Shown: piece after piece, positions 44,638 to 53,412 of the stretch
How the letters are laid out: every line of letters starts with the position of its first letter
Numbering within the stretch: position 1 is the stretch's first letter
Source: Streptomyces deccanensis
Lineage (GTDB): Bacteria; Actinomycetota; Actinomycetes; Streptomycetales; Streptomycetaceae
NCBI RefSeq assembly: GCF_022385335.1
Contig: NZ_CP092431.1
Span: forward strand, 3,596,001-3,660,000
Reading direction: 5' to 3'
Length of the DNA: 64,000 nt
Notes under the pieces: model-generated
What the model was told of the DNA's origin: nothing
The model's database searches: none
The model's input: only the letters and a program-made list of their open reading frames with translations
Program-made: the position numbers and the translations under genes

Positions 44638-46088
44638 CCGCGGAACGTACGGAAAGCACCGTCCCCTCCTCCGGTGGACAGCAACGCGAGTTCGGCGGCG
44701 CGTCCGTCTCGGTGGCCCCGCCGCGCGAGACCGTCGGCGGCCTGACCTTCCCGGCCGGCCGGCGCCCCGTCGCCCGGCCTCCCTCAGGGCTGCCGCTGCT
44801 CGCCGTGGACAGCGGCGCGGCCCTGCTGGCGGTGCTGGTCCTCACCGGTGACACCACCCCCGGGCGCCCCCTGATGGCGGCCGCCCTGGCGCTGGCCGTG
44901 GCGTGGCTGAACACCAGGGCTCGCCTCTACCGGCCGCCGGCCGTGCCCGCCGTGCTCGACGAACTGCCCGCCGTGTGCGCGCGGATCGTGCTCGGCTGGT
45001 GCGTCCTCGGCGCCGGTGTGGCCGCGCACTCCCCCGATCACGCGCTCGCCGCCCATGAGCTGGCCCTCGGCTGCGCCCTGCAGTCCGCGGCGGCCTGTGT
45101 CGGCCGGGGCACGGTCCACTGGCAGCGGCGCCGGGCCCTGGTCCGGCGCCCCGGCGCGGCCCTGGTGGTGGGCCCGGCGGCGACCGCGCAGCGCGTGGCC
45201 GCCGCCTTCCTGCGCCACCCGGGGTGCGGCATCCGGCCCGTCGGTGTCGTCGCCGACCAGGGCGGCGGGGCCGACGGCCTGCCCGTGCTGACCACCGCCG
45301 AGGAGGTGCGGAGAGCCGCCCTCCAGAACGGCGTGCGGGCCGTGCTCGTCGTCGGCTCGCGCATCGAACGCGCCCCGCTGTTGCGGACGTTGGAGGACGC
45401 CGGCTGCGCGCTGTGGGAGGTGGACGCCGAGTCCCCCTCGTACGACCCGGACGGCTCGACCGAACTGCTCGCCGGGTTCGCCTGCCGACGACTGGAGCTG
45501 ACGCGCAGTCATGAGACCGTCGGCAAGCGGCTGGTGGACATCGTGGTGTCCGGGGCGCTGCTGCTGATGGTGAGCCCGCTGCTGCTGGTCTGCGCGGTGG
45601 TGCTGCGGTTGGGCGACGGGCCCGGTGTGGTGTTCCGGCAGGAGCGGATCGGGCGGGACGGGCTGCCGTTCACCCTGCTGAAGTTCCGCACGCACCGGCC
45701 GGCCGACGCGCACGAGGCGGCGACCCGGTGGAGCGTGGCGAACGAGCAGGAGATGAGCTGGTTCTGCCGCTTCCTGCGGCGCACCTCGCTCGACGAGCTG
45801 CTCCAGCTGTGGAACGTGCTGCGCGGCGACATGAGCCTGGTCGGCCCGCGCCCCGAACGGCCCTACTTCGTGGCCAAGTTCGGACAGACCTACCCGGGCT
45901 ACGCTGCCCGGCACCGGATGCGGACCGGCATCACCGGCCTGGCCCAGGTCACCGGACTGCGCGGGGACACCTCCATCGAGGACCGCGCCCGCTTCGACAA
46001 CGCGTACATCGACAACTGGTCGCTGTGGCAGGACTTCTGCATCCTGGTCCGCACGGCCGCCGCGCTCGTCCGTCCGACGGGGAGCTGA
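44634..46088 (+). CDS. polyprenyl-phosphate sugar phosphotransferase (initiating transferase)
   Basis: 484 residues. The N-terminal half has about four TM helices and a CoA-binding-like nucleotide domain (GAALVVGPAATAQRVAAAFL). The C-terminal bacterial sugar transferase domain starts SHETVGKRLVDIVVSGALLL, with FRQERIGRDGLPFTLLKFRT, the catalytic RTSLDELLQLWNVLRGDMSLVGPRP, and MRTGITGLAQVTG. It belongs to the WbaP/WcaJ group that transfers sugar-1-phosphate to undecaprenyl phosphate, so it begins the repeat unit. Confidence 0.94.
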   Translation: MTAERTESTVPSSGGQQREFGGASVSVAPPRETVGGLTFPAGRRPVARPPSGLPLLAVDSGAALLAVLVLTGDTTPGRPLMAAALALAVAWLNTRARLYRPPAVPAVLDELPAVCARIVLGWCVLGAGVAAHSPDHALAAHELALGCALQSAAACVGRGTVHWQRRRALVRRPGAALVVGPAATAQRVAAAFLRHPGCGIRPVGVVADQGGGADGLPVLTTAEEVRRAALQNGVRAVLVVGSRIERAPLLRTLEDAGCALWEVDAESPSYDPDGSTELLAGFACRRLELTRSHETVGKRLVDIVVSGALLLMVSPLLLVCAVVLRLGDGPGVVFRQERIGRDGLPFTLLKFRTHRPADAHEAATRWSVANEQEMSWFCRFLRRTSLDELLQLWNVLRGDMSLVGPRPERPYFVAKFGQTYPGYAARHRMRTGITGLAQVTGLRGDTSIEDRARFDNAYIDNWSLWQDFCILVRTAAALVRPTGS

Positions 46089-46090
46089 CC

Positions 46091-47542
46091 GTGACGTCTG
46101 TGCGCGCTGCGGCGCCCGTCCTGCCCGTGGTCGCCGTGGTCGCCGCGCTCGCGCTGCCGATCACGTCGGACGCCGAGGGCGGGGCGACCCCGGCCGACGC
46201 CGTCTCCGGCCTCCTCGTGCTGTGGTGCGCCGCACGGCTGCTGCGGGACCGGCGGCGCCCCCTGACCCGTACGGCGACGGTGGTCCTCGGGCTGCCGGTC
46301 GTCGGGCTCGCGCTGGCCGCGGCCGGGGCGGGCGACCCGGGGGCCGGGATCGCCGGGCTCGGCCGGTACCTCCAGGTGTTCGTGCTGGTGCCGATGGCGG
46401 TCCTGCTCTGTGTACGGCACCGGTCCGACTTCCGGGTGGTGGCCTGGTCGTTCGTGGGGCTCGCGCTGTGGCAGGGCGCGGTCGGGGTGCACCAGTACGC
46501 CACCGGGACCGGGGCCAGCTACGCCGGTGAGGACATCCGGGCCGTGGGGACCTTCGGGGCCGGCGACGTGATGGGGATGGCGACCGTGGTGTCGTTCGGG
46601 CTGGTGTGCGCGGTGGGTCTCGCGCTGGCGCCCGCGACGGCGAAGCAGCGGGCCTGGGCGCTGGTCTGCTCGGCGCTGCTGGTGCTGCCGCTCGCGGTGT
46701 CGTTCAGCCGGGGCGCGTGGATCGCCGCGGCGGCGGCGTGCGGGATCCAGGTGGTGCTGGCCGGGCTGCGGCGGGCGGTGGTCGTCTTCGCGGCCGTGGC
46801 CGCCGTGGGTGTGGTCCTCGTCGGCGGGCTCGGCATCGGGTCCACGATGCTCCAGGACCGGATCAGCAGCATCACCCGGGTCACCGACGCGCCGGACCAG
46901 TCCGTCACCGACCGGTACACCATGTGGGCCGCGGCGGTCGGCATGTGGCGCGAACAGCCGCTGACCGGCGTCGGGTTGAAGGGCTTCCCCGAGCACCGCG
47001 ACAGCAACGCCTCGCTGGCGCTCTCCTCCGGCAGCGACATCGCCGGCGCGGGCACGGCCTACCAGAAGCAGCCGCTGCTCTCCCCGCACAACATGTACCT
47101 CCTGGTCCTGAGCGAGCAGGGCCTGATCGGCCTGCTCGCCCTCGGGGGCAGCTGGCTGGCCCTGGCGGTGTGCGGGGCGCGCGGGCTGGTACGGGCGCGA
47201 CGTGAAGCCGGGAACGGCGCGTGTGCCGGGGACGACCGTGGTTCCGACGGGCCCGGATGCGGCGTCGGTGGGATCGCGCCCGGGTCAGGTGGTGTCGACC
47301 GTCAGTCAGGGGGTGTCGACCGCCGCGCCGGTGGGGTCGACTGCGGGCTCGTCGCCTGCGGGCTGGTCGCGTGGGTGCTGGTCGACTTCGTGTACGCGGA
47401 CATCGGGGGACCGACGACCGTGCTGACCGCCGTGTGCTTCGGGCTGGTGGCGTGGTGGGCCCTGGCGGACCGGACGGCCACGGGCGCCGCTCCGGTCGGA
47501 GCCGCCAGGGTCCCCGTCCCGGAGGAGGCCGGCACACGATGA
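46091..47542 (+). CDS. O-antigen ligase/polymerase family membrane protein (Wzy-like)
   Basis: 483 residues from GTG 46091, 2 bp after the previous stop. About 10-11 TM helices. The Wzy_C pattern appears with FSRGAWIAAAAA and the large outer loop containing YTMWAAAVGMWREQPLTGVGLKGFPEHRD, then SPHNMYLLVLSEQGLIGLLAL. It polymerises or ligates repeat units on the outer face. A low-complexity insert of Gly/Asp (about residues 375-415) sits between the last helices. Overlaps the flippase gene by 4 bp. Confidence 0.9.
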   Translation: MTSVRAAAPVLPVVAVVAALALPITSDAEGGATPADAVSGLLVLWCAARLLRDRRRPLTRTATVVLGLPVVGLALAAAGAGDPGAGIAGLGRYLQVFVLVPMAVLLCVRHRSDFRVVAWSFVGLALWQGAVGVHQYATGTGASYAGEDIRAVGTFGAGDVMGMATVVSFGLVCAVGLALAPATAKQRAWALVCSALLVLPLAVSFSRGAWIAAAAACGIQVVLAGLRRAVVVFAAVAAVGVVLVGGLGIGSTMLQDRISSITRVTDAPDQSVTDRYTMWAAAVGMWREQPLTGVGLKGFPEHRDSNASLALSSGSDIAGAGTAYQKQPLLSPHNMYLLVLSEQGLIGLLALGGSWLALAVCGARGLVRARREAGNGACAGDDRGSDGPGCGVGGIAPGSGGVDRQSGGVDRRAGGVDCGLVACGLVAWVLVDFVYADIGGPTTVLTAVCFGLVAWWALADRTATGAAPVGAARVPVPEEAGTR

Positions 47543-49596
47543 CGACGCCTCCTCGCACCCCGCACGGAACACCGCCGGGGCCACCCCACCGGACGCCTAC
47601 GGCGGCCGACACCGCAGACCTCGTGCCGACGGCTGCGGACCCCGCCGACCCGGTCCACACGGCGTCCGATCTCACCGGCCCCACACCCGGTGCCTCCGGC
47701 TCCACAGGCCGCGTTTCCAGGGCTTCGGGCGCCACTGATCGCGCGCACGCGGCAGACACCCCCGCGCACGCCGTCCCCGGCCCGACGGGCCTCCTCTCCA
47801 CGGACTCGGGCCCCGCAGATCCCAAGCCCGCAGTCCACACCCCCACCGCCCCCAGACCCGCTACCTCCGGCCCCGACGACGCCGCGCCCGCATTCGCCGG
47901 CCCCACCCCCGGGCCGTCGGCCTCCCCCGTCGTCGAGCCCTTGGTACCCGGTGCCCGGGAGGCCGATCTGTCGGAGGTCGCGCCTCCCACGGGGCGGTTT
48001 CTCGCCAAGGCCACGCTTGTCACGGCTGCGCTCACGGCGGCGGCGGCCCTGCTGGGGCTGGGCCGCGACCAGGCGTTGTCGTATCTGTTCGGGGCCGGCA
48101 GCGAGACGGACGCCTTCCTGGTGGCCTGGACGGTGCCGGAGTTCGCGGCGACGCTGCTGATCGAGGACGGCATGGCGTTCGTGCTGGTGCCGGCCTTCAG
48201 CGTGGCCGTGGCCCGCCGCGCCCGGGGCGGCGTGGGCGACCCGGTCCGCTCGCTGGTCGCCTCGACGCTCCCCCGGCTGACGCTAGCCTTCGTCGCCGCG
48301 GCCCTGCTGCTGATCGTCGGCGCGCCCTATCTCGTCGAGGCGCTCGCCCCCGGTCTCCCGAACCCCCGACTGGCCGTCGACTGCACCCGGTTGACCGGCA
48401 CCTGCGCCCTCTCCTTCGGTCTCGCCGGCTACTGCAGCGCCGCCCTGCGCGCCCACCGCCGGTTCGTGGCCCCCGCGGCGATCTACGTCGCCTACAACGT
48501 CGGCATCATCACGGCGATGTTCGTGCTCGGCGGACGCTGGGGCGTGCGGGCGGCGGCCGTGGGCGTCGCGGTGGGCGGCGTGCTGATGATCCTCACCCAG
48601 CTGCCGTCGCTGCTGCGCCAGTTGCGCCGCAAGGGCCCCGCGTCCGCACCGTACGAGGCGTCCGAACCGTACGAGCCACCCCACGCGCCCGGGTCGGCCC
48701 AGCCCTCCGAATCCGTCGCCTCCGCCGCCCGCCCCGTCGAGTTCGCCCTCTTCGGCACCGTCCTGCTCTTCGCGCTCTGCCGTCAGTCCCAGGTCCTCAT
48801 CGAGCGTTTCCTCGGCTCGACGCTGCCCGCCGGGGCCATCTCGCACCTCAACTACGCGCAGAAGGTGGCCCAGATCCCGATGACGTTCTCGCTGATGCTG
48901 TGCACCGTCACCCTCCCGGTGGTGGCGCAGGCGATGGCGGAGGGCGACACCGAGCGGGCCCGCAACCGGGTGGAGAAGGACCTCGCGCTGGTGTCGTGCA
49001 TCGTGCTGCTGGGCGCGGCGGCGATCTTCGCGTGCGGCCCGCAGATCATCGAACTGCTCTTCCAGCGTGGTGCGTTCACCGCGCGGGACACGGCCGCCAC
49101 CGCCGCCGTGATGCGGGTGTACGCCCTCGGGCTGCTCGGTCACGCCCTGGTGAGCGCGCTGGTCCGCTCCTACTTCTCGGCGGGCCGGCCCACGTGGTAC
49201 CCGCTGGTCGCCATGGTCGCCGGGATCGTCGCGACCTCGTGGATCGGCGCGGCCACCGTCGGTTCCTGGGGCGTCCTCGGCATCGCCGCCGCCAACGCCG
49301 TCGGCATCACCCTGACCGCCCTGCTCCTGCTGTACGGCATGGGCGGCCGGGCGGTGCCGATCCGCACCCGGCAGGTGGTGACCGAGATGAGCCGGCCCGT
49401 GCGGGCGGCCGTGGCCGCGGGCGTGGCGGGGATGTACTGCGCCGACCGGTTCGACTCACCCGTCCTCGGTCTCGCCGTCGGCGGCGCGGTCGTCGCCTTC
49501 GTCTTCGTCCTGCTGGCCTGGGCCATGGACGCCTCCGGTGTCACGCCCGCACTCCGTTCCGTCACACGAAGGCTCGCCGATGTCCGTATCCGCTGA
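47539..49596 (+). CDS. MurJ/MVF-type lipid-linked glycan flippase with long N-terminal extension
   Basis: 685 residues. The first about 150 residues are a Pro/Thr/Ala-rich cytoplasmic tail; the MVF core then starts TGRFLAKATLVTAALTAAAALLGLGRDQALSYLFGAGSETDAFLVAW, with about 14 TM segments and FQRGAFTARDTAATAAVMRVYALGLLGHALV. Core motifs are those of MurJ, but the place in an exopolysaccharide operon, the lone extension and the lack of other murein genes suggest a Wzx role for the locus polymer. The extension also reaches the length range of actinobacterial MviN but carries no kinase-like or FHA-binding segment that I can see. Confidence 0.9.
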   Translation: MTTPPRTPHGTPPGPPHRTPTAADTADLVPTAADPADPVHTASDLTGPTPGASGSTGRVSRASGATDRAHAADTPAHAVPGPTGLLSTDSGPADPKPAVHTPTAPRPATSGPDDAAPAFAGPTPGPSASPVVEPLVPGAREADLSEVAPPTGRFLAKATLVTAALTAAAALLGLGRDQALSYLFGAGSETDAFLVAWTVPEFAATLLIEDGMAFVLVPAFSVAVARRARGGVGDPVRSLVASTLPRLTLAFVAAALLLIVGAPYLVEALAPGLPNPRLAVDCTRLTGTCALSFGLAGYCSAALRAHRRFVAPAAIYVAYNVGIITAMFVLGGRWGVRAAAVGVAVGGVLMILTQLPSLLRQLRRKGPASAPYEASEPYEPPHAPGSAQPSESVASAARPVEFALFGTVLLFALCRQSQVLIERFLGSTLPAGAISHLNYAQKVAQIPMTFSLMLCTVTLPVVAQAMAEGDTERARNRVEKDLALVSCIVLLGAAAIFACGPQIIELLFQRGAFTARDTAATAAVMRVYALGLLGHALVSALVRSYFSAGRPTWYPLVAMVAGIVATSWIGAATVGSWGVLGIAAANAVGITLTALLLLYGMGGRAVPIRTRQVVTEMSRPVRAAVAAGVAGMYCADRFDSPVLGLAVGGAVVAFVFVLLAWAMDASGVTPALRSVTRRLADVRIR

Positions 49597-50395
49597 TCGC
49601 CCGCCCGTCCCCGCCGGCCGCTCGTCCGCGTCCGCCGGTCGCCCGTCCGTCCCCGCCGGCCGCAGACCGGCGGGGACCGCCGCCGCGCACCTCTGGGTGG
49701 CCATGTACCACTCGGTCGGCGACTGCTCCGACGACCCGTACCGCGTCACGGTCTCGCCCGACCGCCTCGACGCGCAGCTCAGCTGGCTGCGGCGGCGGGG
49801 GCTGCGCGGGGTCGGCATGGCCGAGCTGCTCGCCGCCCGCGCCCGGGGCGAGGCCCGGGACCTGGTGGGGCTCACCTTCGACGACGGGTACGCCGACTTC
49901 GTCGACCACGCGCTGCCGCGCCTGCGGGCGCACGGCTGCGGGGCCACGCTCTTCGTGCTGCCGGGACGGCTCGGCGGCGAGAACGCCTGGGATCCGCTGG
50001 GCCCGCGCAAACCGCTCCTCGACAAACAGGGCATCCGGGTGGCCGCCGGGACCGAGGGCATCGAGATCGGCTCGCACGGCCTGACCCATGTCGACCTGAC
50101 CGAGGCGGACGACGAGACGCTGCGCGCGGAGACCGCCGACAGCAGGACCCTGCTCGCCGAGCTGATCGGCGCTCCGGTCCAGGGCTTCTGCTATCCGTAC
50201 GGCACCCTCGACCAGCGCGCCGCCGACGCCGTGCGGGACGCCGGGTACGCCTACGCCTGCGCCATCGACCCCGGCCCGTTGAACGGCCCGTACGCGCTGC
50301 CCCGGGTGCACATCGGCGAGGAGGACACGGCCCTGCGGCTGCTGCTGAAGCGGAAGCTGCACCGGCTGCGCCGGCGTCCCGTCGAGGGGGTCTGA
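49580..50395 (+). CDS. polysaccharide deacetylase (NodB/CE4 family)
   Basis: 271 residues; ATG 49580 lies inside the 3' end of the flippase gene (17-bp overlap). A short Ala/Pro-rich N-terminus precedes the NodB domain: motif 1 LTFDDGYADF (catalytic Asp and metal Asp), motif 2 EIGSHGLTHVDLTE (metal His pair S-H-x4-H) and later FCYPYGTLDQRA. It removes N-acetyl groups from amino sugars. There is no signal peptide, so the substrate may be a lipid-linked precursor inside the cell. It indicates an N-acetylhexosamine in the polymer. Confidence 0.92.
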   Translation: MSVSADRPPVPAGRSSASAGRPSVPAGRRPAGTAAAHLWVAMYHSVGDCSDDPYRVTVSPDRLDAQLSWLRRRGLRGVGMAELLAARARGEARDLVGLTFDDGYADFVDHALPRLRAHGCGATLFVLPGRLGGENAWDPLGPRKPLLDKQGIRVAAGTEGIEIGSHGLTHVDLTEADDETLRAETADSRTLLAELIGAPVQGFCYPYGTLDQRAADAVRDAGYAYACAIDPGPLNGPYALPRVHIGEEDTALRLLLKRKLHRLRRRPVEGV

Positions 50396-50401
50396 GCCGA
50401 C

Positions 50402-51550
50402 GTGAAGGCGCTGCACATCATCACCGGCCTCGGCGTCGGCGGCGCGGAACAGCAACTGCGGCTGCTGCTGCGGCACCTGCCGGTCGACTGCGACGTGGTG
50501 ACGCTGACCAACCCGGGCCCGGTCGCCGACGGCCTCACCGCCGACGGCGTCCGCGTGACCCACCTCGGCATGGCGGGGAACCGCGATCTCGCCGCGCTCC
50601 CCCGGCTGGTGCGGTTGATCCGCGCGGGCGGCTACGACCTCGTCCACACCCATCTCTACCGGGCCTGCGTCTACGGCCGGATCGCCGCCCGGCTGGCGGG
50701 GGTCCGCGCGGTCGTCGCCACCGAGCACTCCCTCGGCGACTCGCAGATGGAGGGCAGACGACTCTCCGCCGGCGTGCGCGCCCTCTACCTCGCCAGCGAG
50801 CGGCTCGGCCGGTCCACGGTCGCCGTCTCGCCGACCGTCGCCGACCGGCTGAAGCGCTGGGGCGTGCCGGCCCCCCGGATCGAGGTCGTGCCCAACGGCA
50901 TCGACCTCGCGGGCTTCCGCTTCGACGCGGACCTGCGGGAGCTGACGCGGCGGCGGCTCGGGCTACCGGAGGACGCGTACGTCGTCGGGGGCGTCGGCCG
51001 GCTCGCGGCGAGCAAGCGGTTCGACGTATTGATCCGCGCCCTGGCCCAACTGCCGGACGACTGCTGGCTGTTGGTGGTCGGCGGCGGAGCCGAGGAGAGC
51101 GTGCTGCGGCGGGCCGCCCAGCGCGCCGGGGTCGCCGACCGGGTCCTGCTCACCGGGGAACGCCCGGCGGCCGGGGCCCCCGGCGCCGATCTCCCCTCCC
51201 TGATGAACGCCATGGACGTCCTCGCCTCACCCAGCGCCGAGGAGGCCTTCGGGCTCGCGGTGGTGGAGGCGATGGCATCCGGGCTGCCCGTGCTCTATGT
51301 CTCCTGCCCGGCGATCGAGGACCTGCCCCCGGAATCGACCGTGGGCGCCCGACGCGTCCAGGGGGGCGCGGAGTCGTTCGTACGCGCCCTGCTGGACGTC
51401 CGCGCGCAGGGCACGCGCTCTCGCGCGGTCCCCGCCGCCGCCCAGCACTACTGCATCACCCGCAGCGCCGCCCAGCTCATGGACGTGTACGCGGCCGCCG
51501 TCTCCAGCACGCCCTCGCCGACCCCGCCCTTGGGAGTGAGTTCCGTATGA
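50402..51550 (+). CDS. GT4-family glycosyltransferase
   Basis: 382 residues from GTG 50402. N-terminal MKALHIITGLGVGGAEQQLRLLLRHL is the GT4 signature; donor domain with VGGVGRLAASKRFDVLIRAL and ASPSAEEAFGLAVVEAMASGLPV (EX7E). It is the second sugar-adding enzyme of the locus. Its stop overlaps the Wzz-like gene start (ATGA). Confidence 0.92.
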   Translation: MKALHIITGLGVGGAEQQLRLLLRHLPVDCDVVTLTNPGPVADGLTADGVRVTHLGMAGNRDLAALPRLVRLIRAGGYDLVHTHLYRACVYGRIAARLAGVRAVVATEHSLGDSQMEGRRLSAGVRALYLASERLGRSTVAVSPTVADRLKRWGVPAPRIEVVPNGIDLAGFRFDADLRELTRRRLGLPEDAYVVGGVGRLAASKRFDVLIRALAQLPDDCWLLVVGGGAEESVLRRAAQRAGVADRVLLTGERPAAGAPGADLPSLMNAMDVLASPSAEEAFGLAVVEAMASGLPVLYVSCPAIEDLPPESTVGARRVQGGAESFVRALLDVRAQGTRSRAVPAAAQHYCITRSAAQLMDVYAAAVSSTPSPTPPLGVSSV

Positions 51551-52215
51551 CCGACCGTACGTCCGAACACCCGACCGACAGCCCGACCCGTGGGTCGGCT
51601 CCCCTCTCCCGCGTCAGGTCCCTGCCCTCCTGGTCCCTGCTCGCCGCCGGCGCGCTGCTCGGGGGGCTGGCCGGGGGCGCGTACGGCGTGGTGAAGGCGC
51701 CCGTGTACACCGCCACGAGCTATGTCGTCGCCGTGCCCGCCGAGGGGTCGGACCCCCAGACGGCGCTCGGTTTCGCCCAGGCGTACGGGCGGGTCGCGAC
51801 CCAGGTCGCGGTGCTCGGGGACGCCCAGGTGTGGGCGGGGGTGCCGATCGGGACGCTGCGGAAGAACGTGCGGACGGCGACGTCGCCGGACGCGCCGATG
51901 GTCGCCGTGTCGGCCACCTCCGCACGGCCGGACCTCGCCGCCGACATGGCCAACGCCGTCTCACGCGCGCTGACCCGGCACGCGAACGACTCCGAACGGT
52001 CCACGCGCGTCGAGCTGCGGGAGTTCGCCCGCGCGACCAGGCCGACCGAGGCGTCCTCGGCGTCGTCGACGGTGACCGGTCTGGTGGGCACCGCCGCCGG
52101 CGGGCTGCTCGGCGGGCTCGCCCTGCTGGTCCGGCCCCGACGCACCCCACAGACACCACCCGCCGCCTCCGTACCGGGCCCCGCTCTCGCCGCAGACACC
52201 CACGGTCAGCTGTGA
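51547..52215 (+). CDS. Wzz-like chain-length/polysaccharide co-polymerase
   Basis: 222 residues. Two TM helices (about residues 28-48 and 170-190) enclose an outer domain starting VVKAPVYTATSYVVAVPAEGSDPQTALGFAQAYGRV; the helix pair and the Pro-rich region near the second TM fit the Wzz/PCP family, though shorter than E. coli Wzz. It probably sets chain length with the Wzy-like protein. No tyrosine-kinase domain is fused, and none is encoded nearby. Confidence 0.85.
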   Translation: MTDRTSEHPTDSPTRGSAPLSRVRSLPSWSLLAAGALLGGLAGGAYGVVKAPVYTATSYVVAVPAEGSDPQTALGFAQAYGRVATQVAVLGDAQVWAGVPIGTLRKNVRTATSPDAPMVAVSATSARPDLAADMANAVSRALTRHANDSERSTRVELREFARATRPTEASSASSTVTGLVGTAAGGLLGGLALLVRPRRTPQTPPAASVPGPALAADTHGQL

Positions 52216-53390
52216 CCAGCACCCTGCAGACGGGGTCGAGCACCACCCTGCGCGCCGAACTCTGCACCGACGAGGCCGAGTTCGGCGAGCTGACCGAGGC
52301 CTGGGACCGGCTGTACCGGCGGTGCGGCGCGGCCACCCCGTTCCAGAACCACGCCTGGCTGCACTCCTGGTGGCTGTCGTACGGCACCCCCGGCAGACTC
52401 CGTCTGGTCCTGGTCCGCGACGGTGCCGAGCTGCGCGCGGCCGCCCCGCTGATGCTCGTACGGCGTCCGCTGCCCACCCTCGTCCCGCTCGGCTGCCCCA
52501 TCTCCGACTTCGCGGACGTCCTCCTCGACGACGAGCACACCGAGCAGGCCTCGGCGGCGCTCGCCGAAGGGCTGTCGGCCGTCGCCCGGACGGCGTTGAT
52601 CGACTTCCGCGAGGTACGGCCGGGCGCCGCCGTCGAACGGATCTACGACCGCTGGCCGGGTCCGCGTCGCAAGGTGGCGGACTCGGTCTGTCTGGAGCTG
52701 CCCGCCGAGCCCATGGACGAACTGCTCAAGCGGCTGCCCAACTCCCGGGCCCAGCGGGTGCGTGCCAAGCTCCGCAAGCTCGGCGACCTCGGTATCGAGC
52801 CGCGTGCCGTGCGCGCCGACGAGGTGGACGCGGCGCTGCGGACCATGCTGGACCTGCACCGGCTCCAGTGGCAGGACCGCAAGGTGACCACCGAGCACAT
52901 GCGGCCCCGATTCTCCGAACACCTGGTCCGCTCGGTCGGGCCGATGGTGCGCTCGGGGGACGCCGTGGTGACCGAGTTCCGGCTGGGCGGCGACGTCCTG
53001 GCCGTCGACGTCACCCTGCTGTCGCGCCGGCTGGCGGGCGGCTACCTCTACGGCGCCCACCCCCGGCTGCGCGAACGCAAGGCGGACGTCGCCACCATGC
53101 TGCTCGACGCCTGCGCCGGGCACGTCGGCTCCGGCGCCCAGCAGGTGCTGAGCCTGCTGCGGGGCGCCGAGCCGTACAAGCTGCGTTGGCGCCCGGACAC
53201 CGTGGTCAACCAGCGGCTGCTGCTGGCCCGCCGCCGCACCGCACCGCTGCTGTCGGCGGCGGTCTGCGACGCGGCGGCCCGCGGCCAGGGCAAGGAGCTG
53301 GTCCGCCGCTGGCGCGCCCGCAAGGACGCGAAGAACCCGAAGAACCCGGAGACCACGAAGAAGGACCGTGGTGACGGCGGCGGGCGGTGA
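52212..53390 (+). CDS. GNAT/FemAB-like acyltransferase (BioF2/CelD type)
   Basis: 392 residues, GTG overlapping the previous stop. It has a tandem GNAT fold: TPFQNHAWLHSWWLSYG in the first half, and LLKRLPNSRAQRVRAKLRKL, then VTEFRLGGDVLAVDVTLLSRRLAGGYLYGAHPRLRERKADVATMLL in the second. Similar proteins are called CelD/BcsL or FemAB-like in cellulose and exopolysaccharide loci and attach acyl or aminoacyl groups. The highly basic C-terminus (RARKDAKNPKNPETTKK) is probably disordered. Confidence 0.85.
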   Translation: MTSTLQTGSSTTLRAELCTDEAEFGELTEAWDRLYRRCGAATPFQNHAWLHSWWLSYGTPGRLRLVLVRDGAELRAAAPLMLVRRPLPTLVPLGCPISDFADVLLDDEHTEQASAALAEGLSAVARTALIDFREVRPGAAVERIYDRWPGPRRKVADSVCLELPAEPMDELLKRLPNSRAQRVRAKLRKLGDLGIEPRAVRADEVDAALRTMLDLHRLQWQDRKVTTEHMRPRFSEHLVRSVGPMVRSGDAVVTEFRLGGDVLAVDVTLLSRRLAGGYLYGAHPRLRERKADVATMLLDACAGHVGSGAQQVLSLLRGAEPYKLRWRPDTVVNQRLLLARRRTAPLLSAAVCDAAARGQGKELVRRWRARKDAKNPKNPETTKKDRGDGGGR

Positions 53391-53412
53391 GCCGCCCGCC
53401 GCCGTCCGCGGG

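Noticed and set aside
47539-49596. Housekeeping murJ
   Set aside because: The fold is MurJ-like, but the position in a polysaccharide operon with Wzy- and Wzz-like genes favours a locus-specific flippase; not proven either way.
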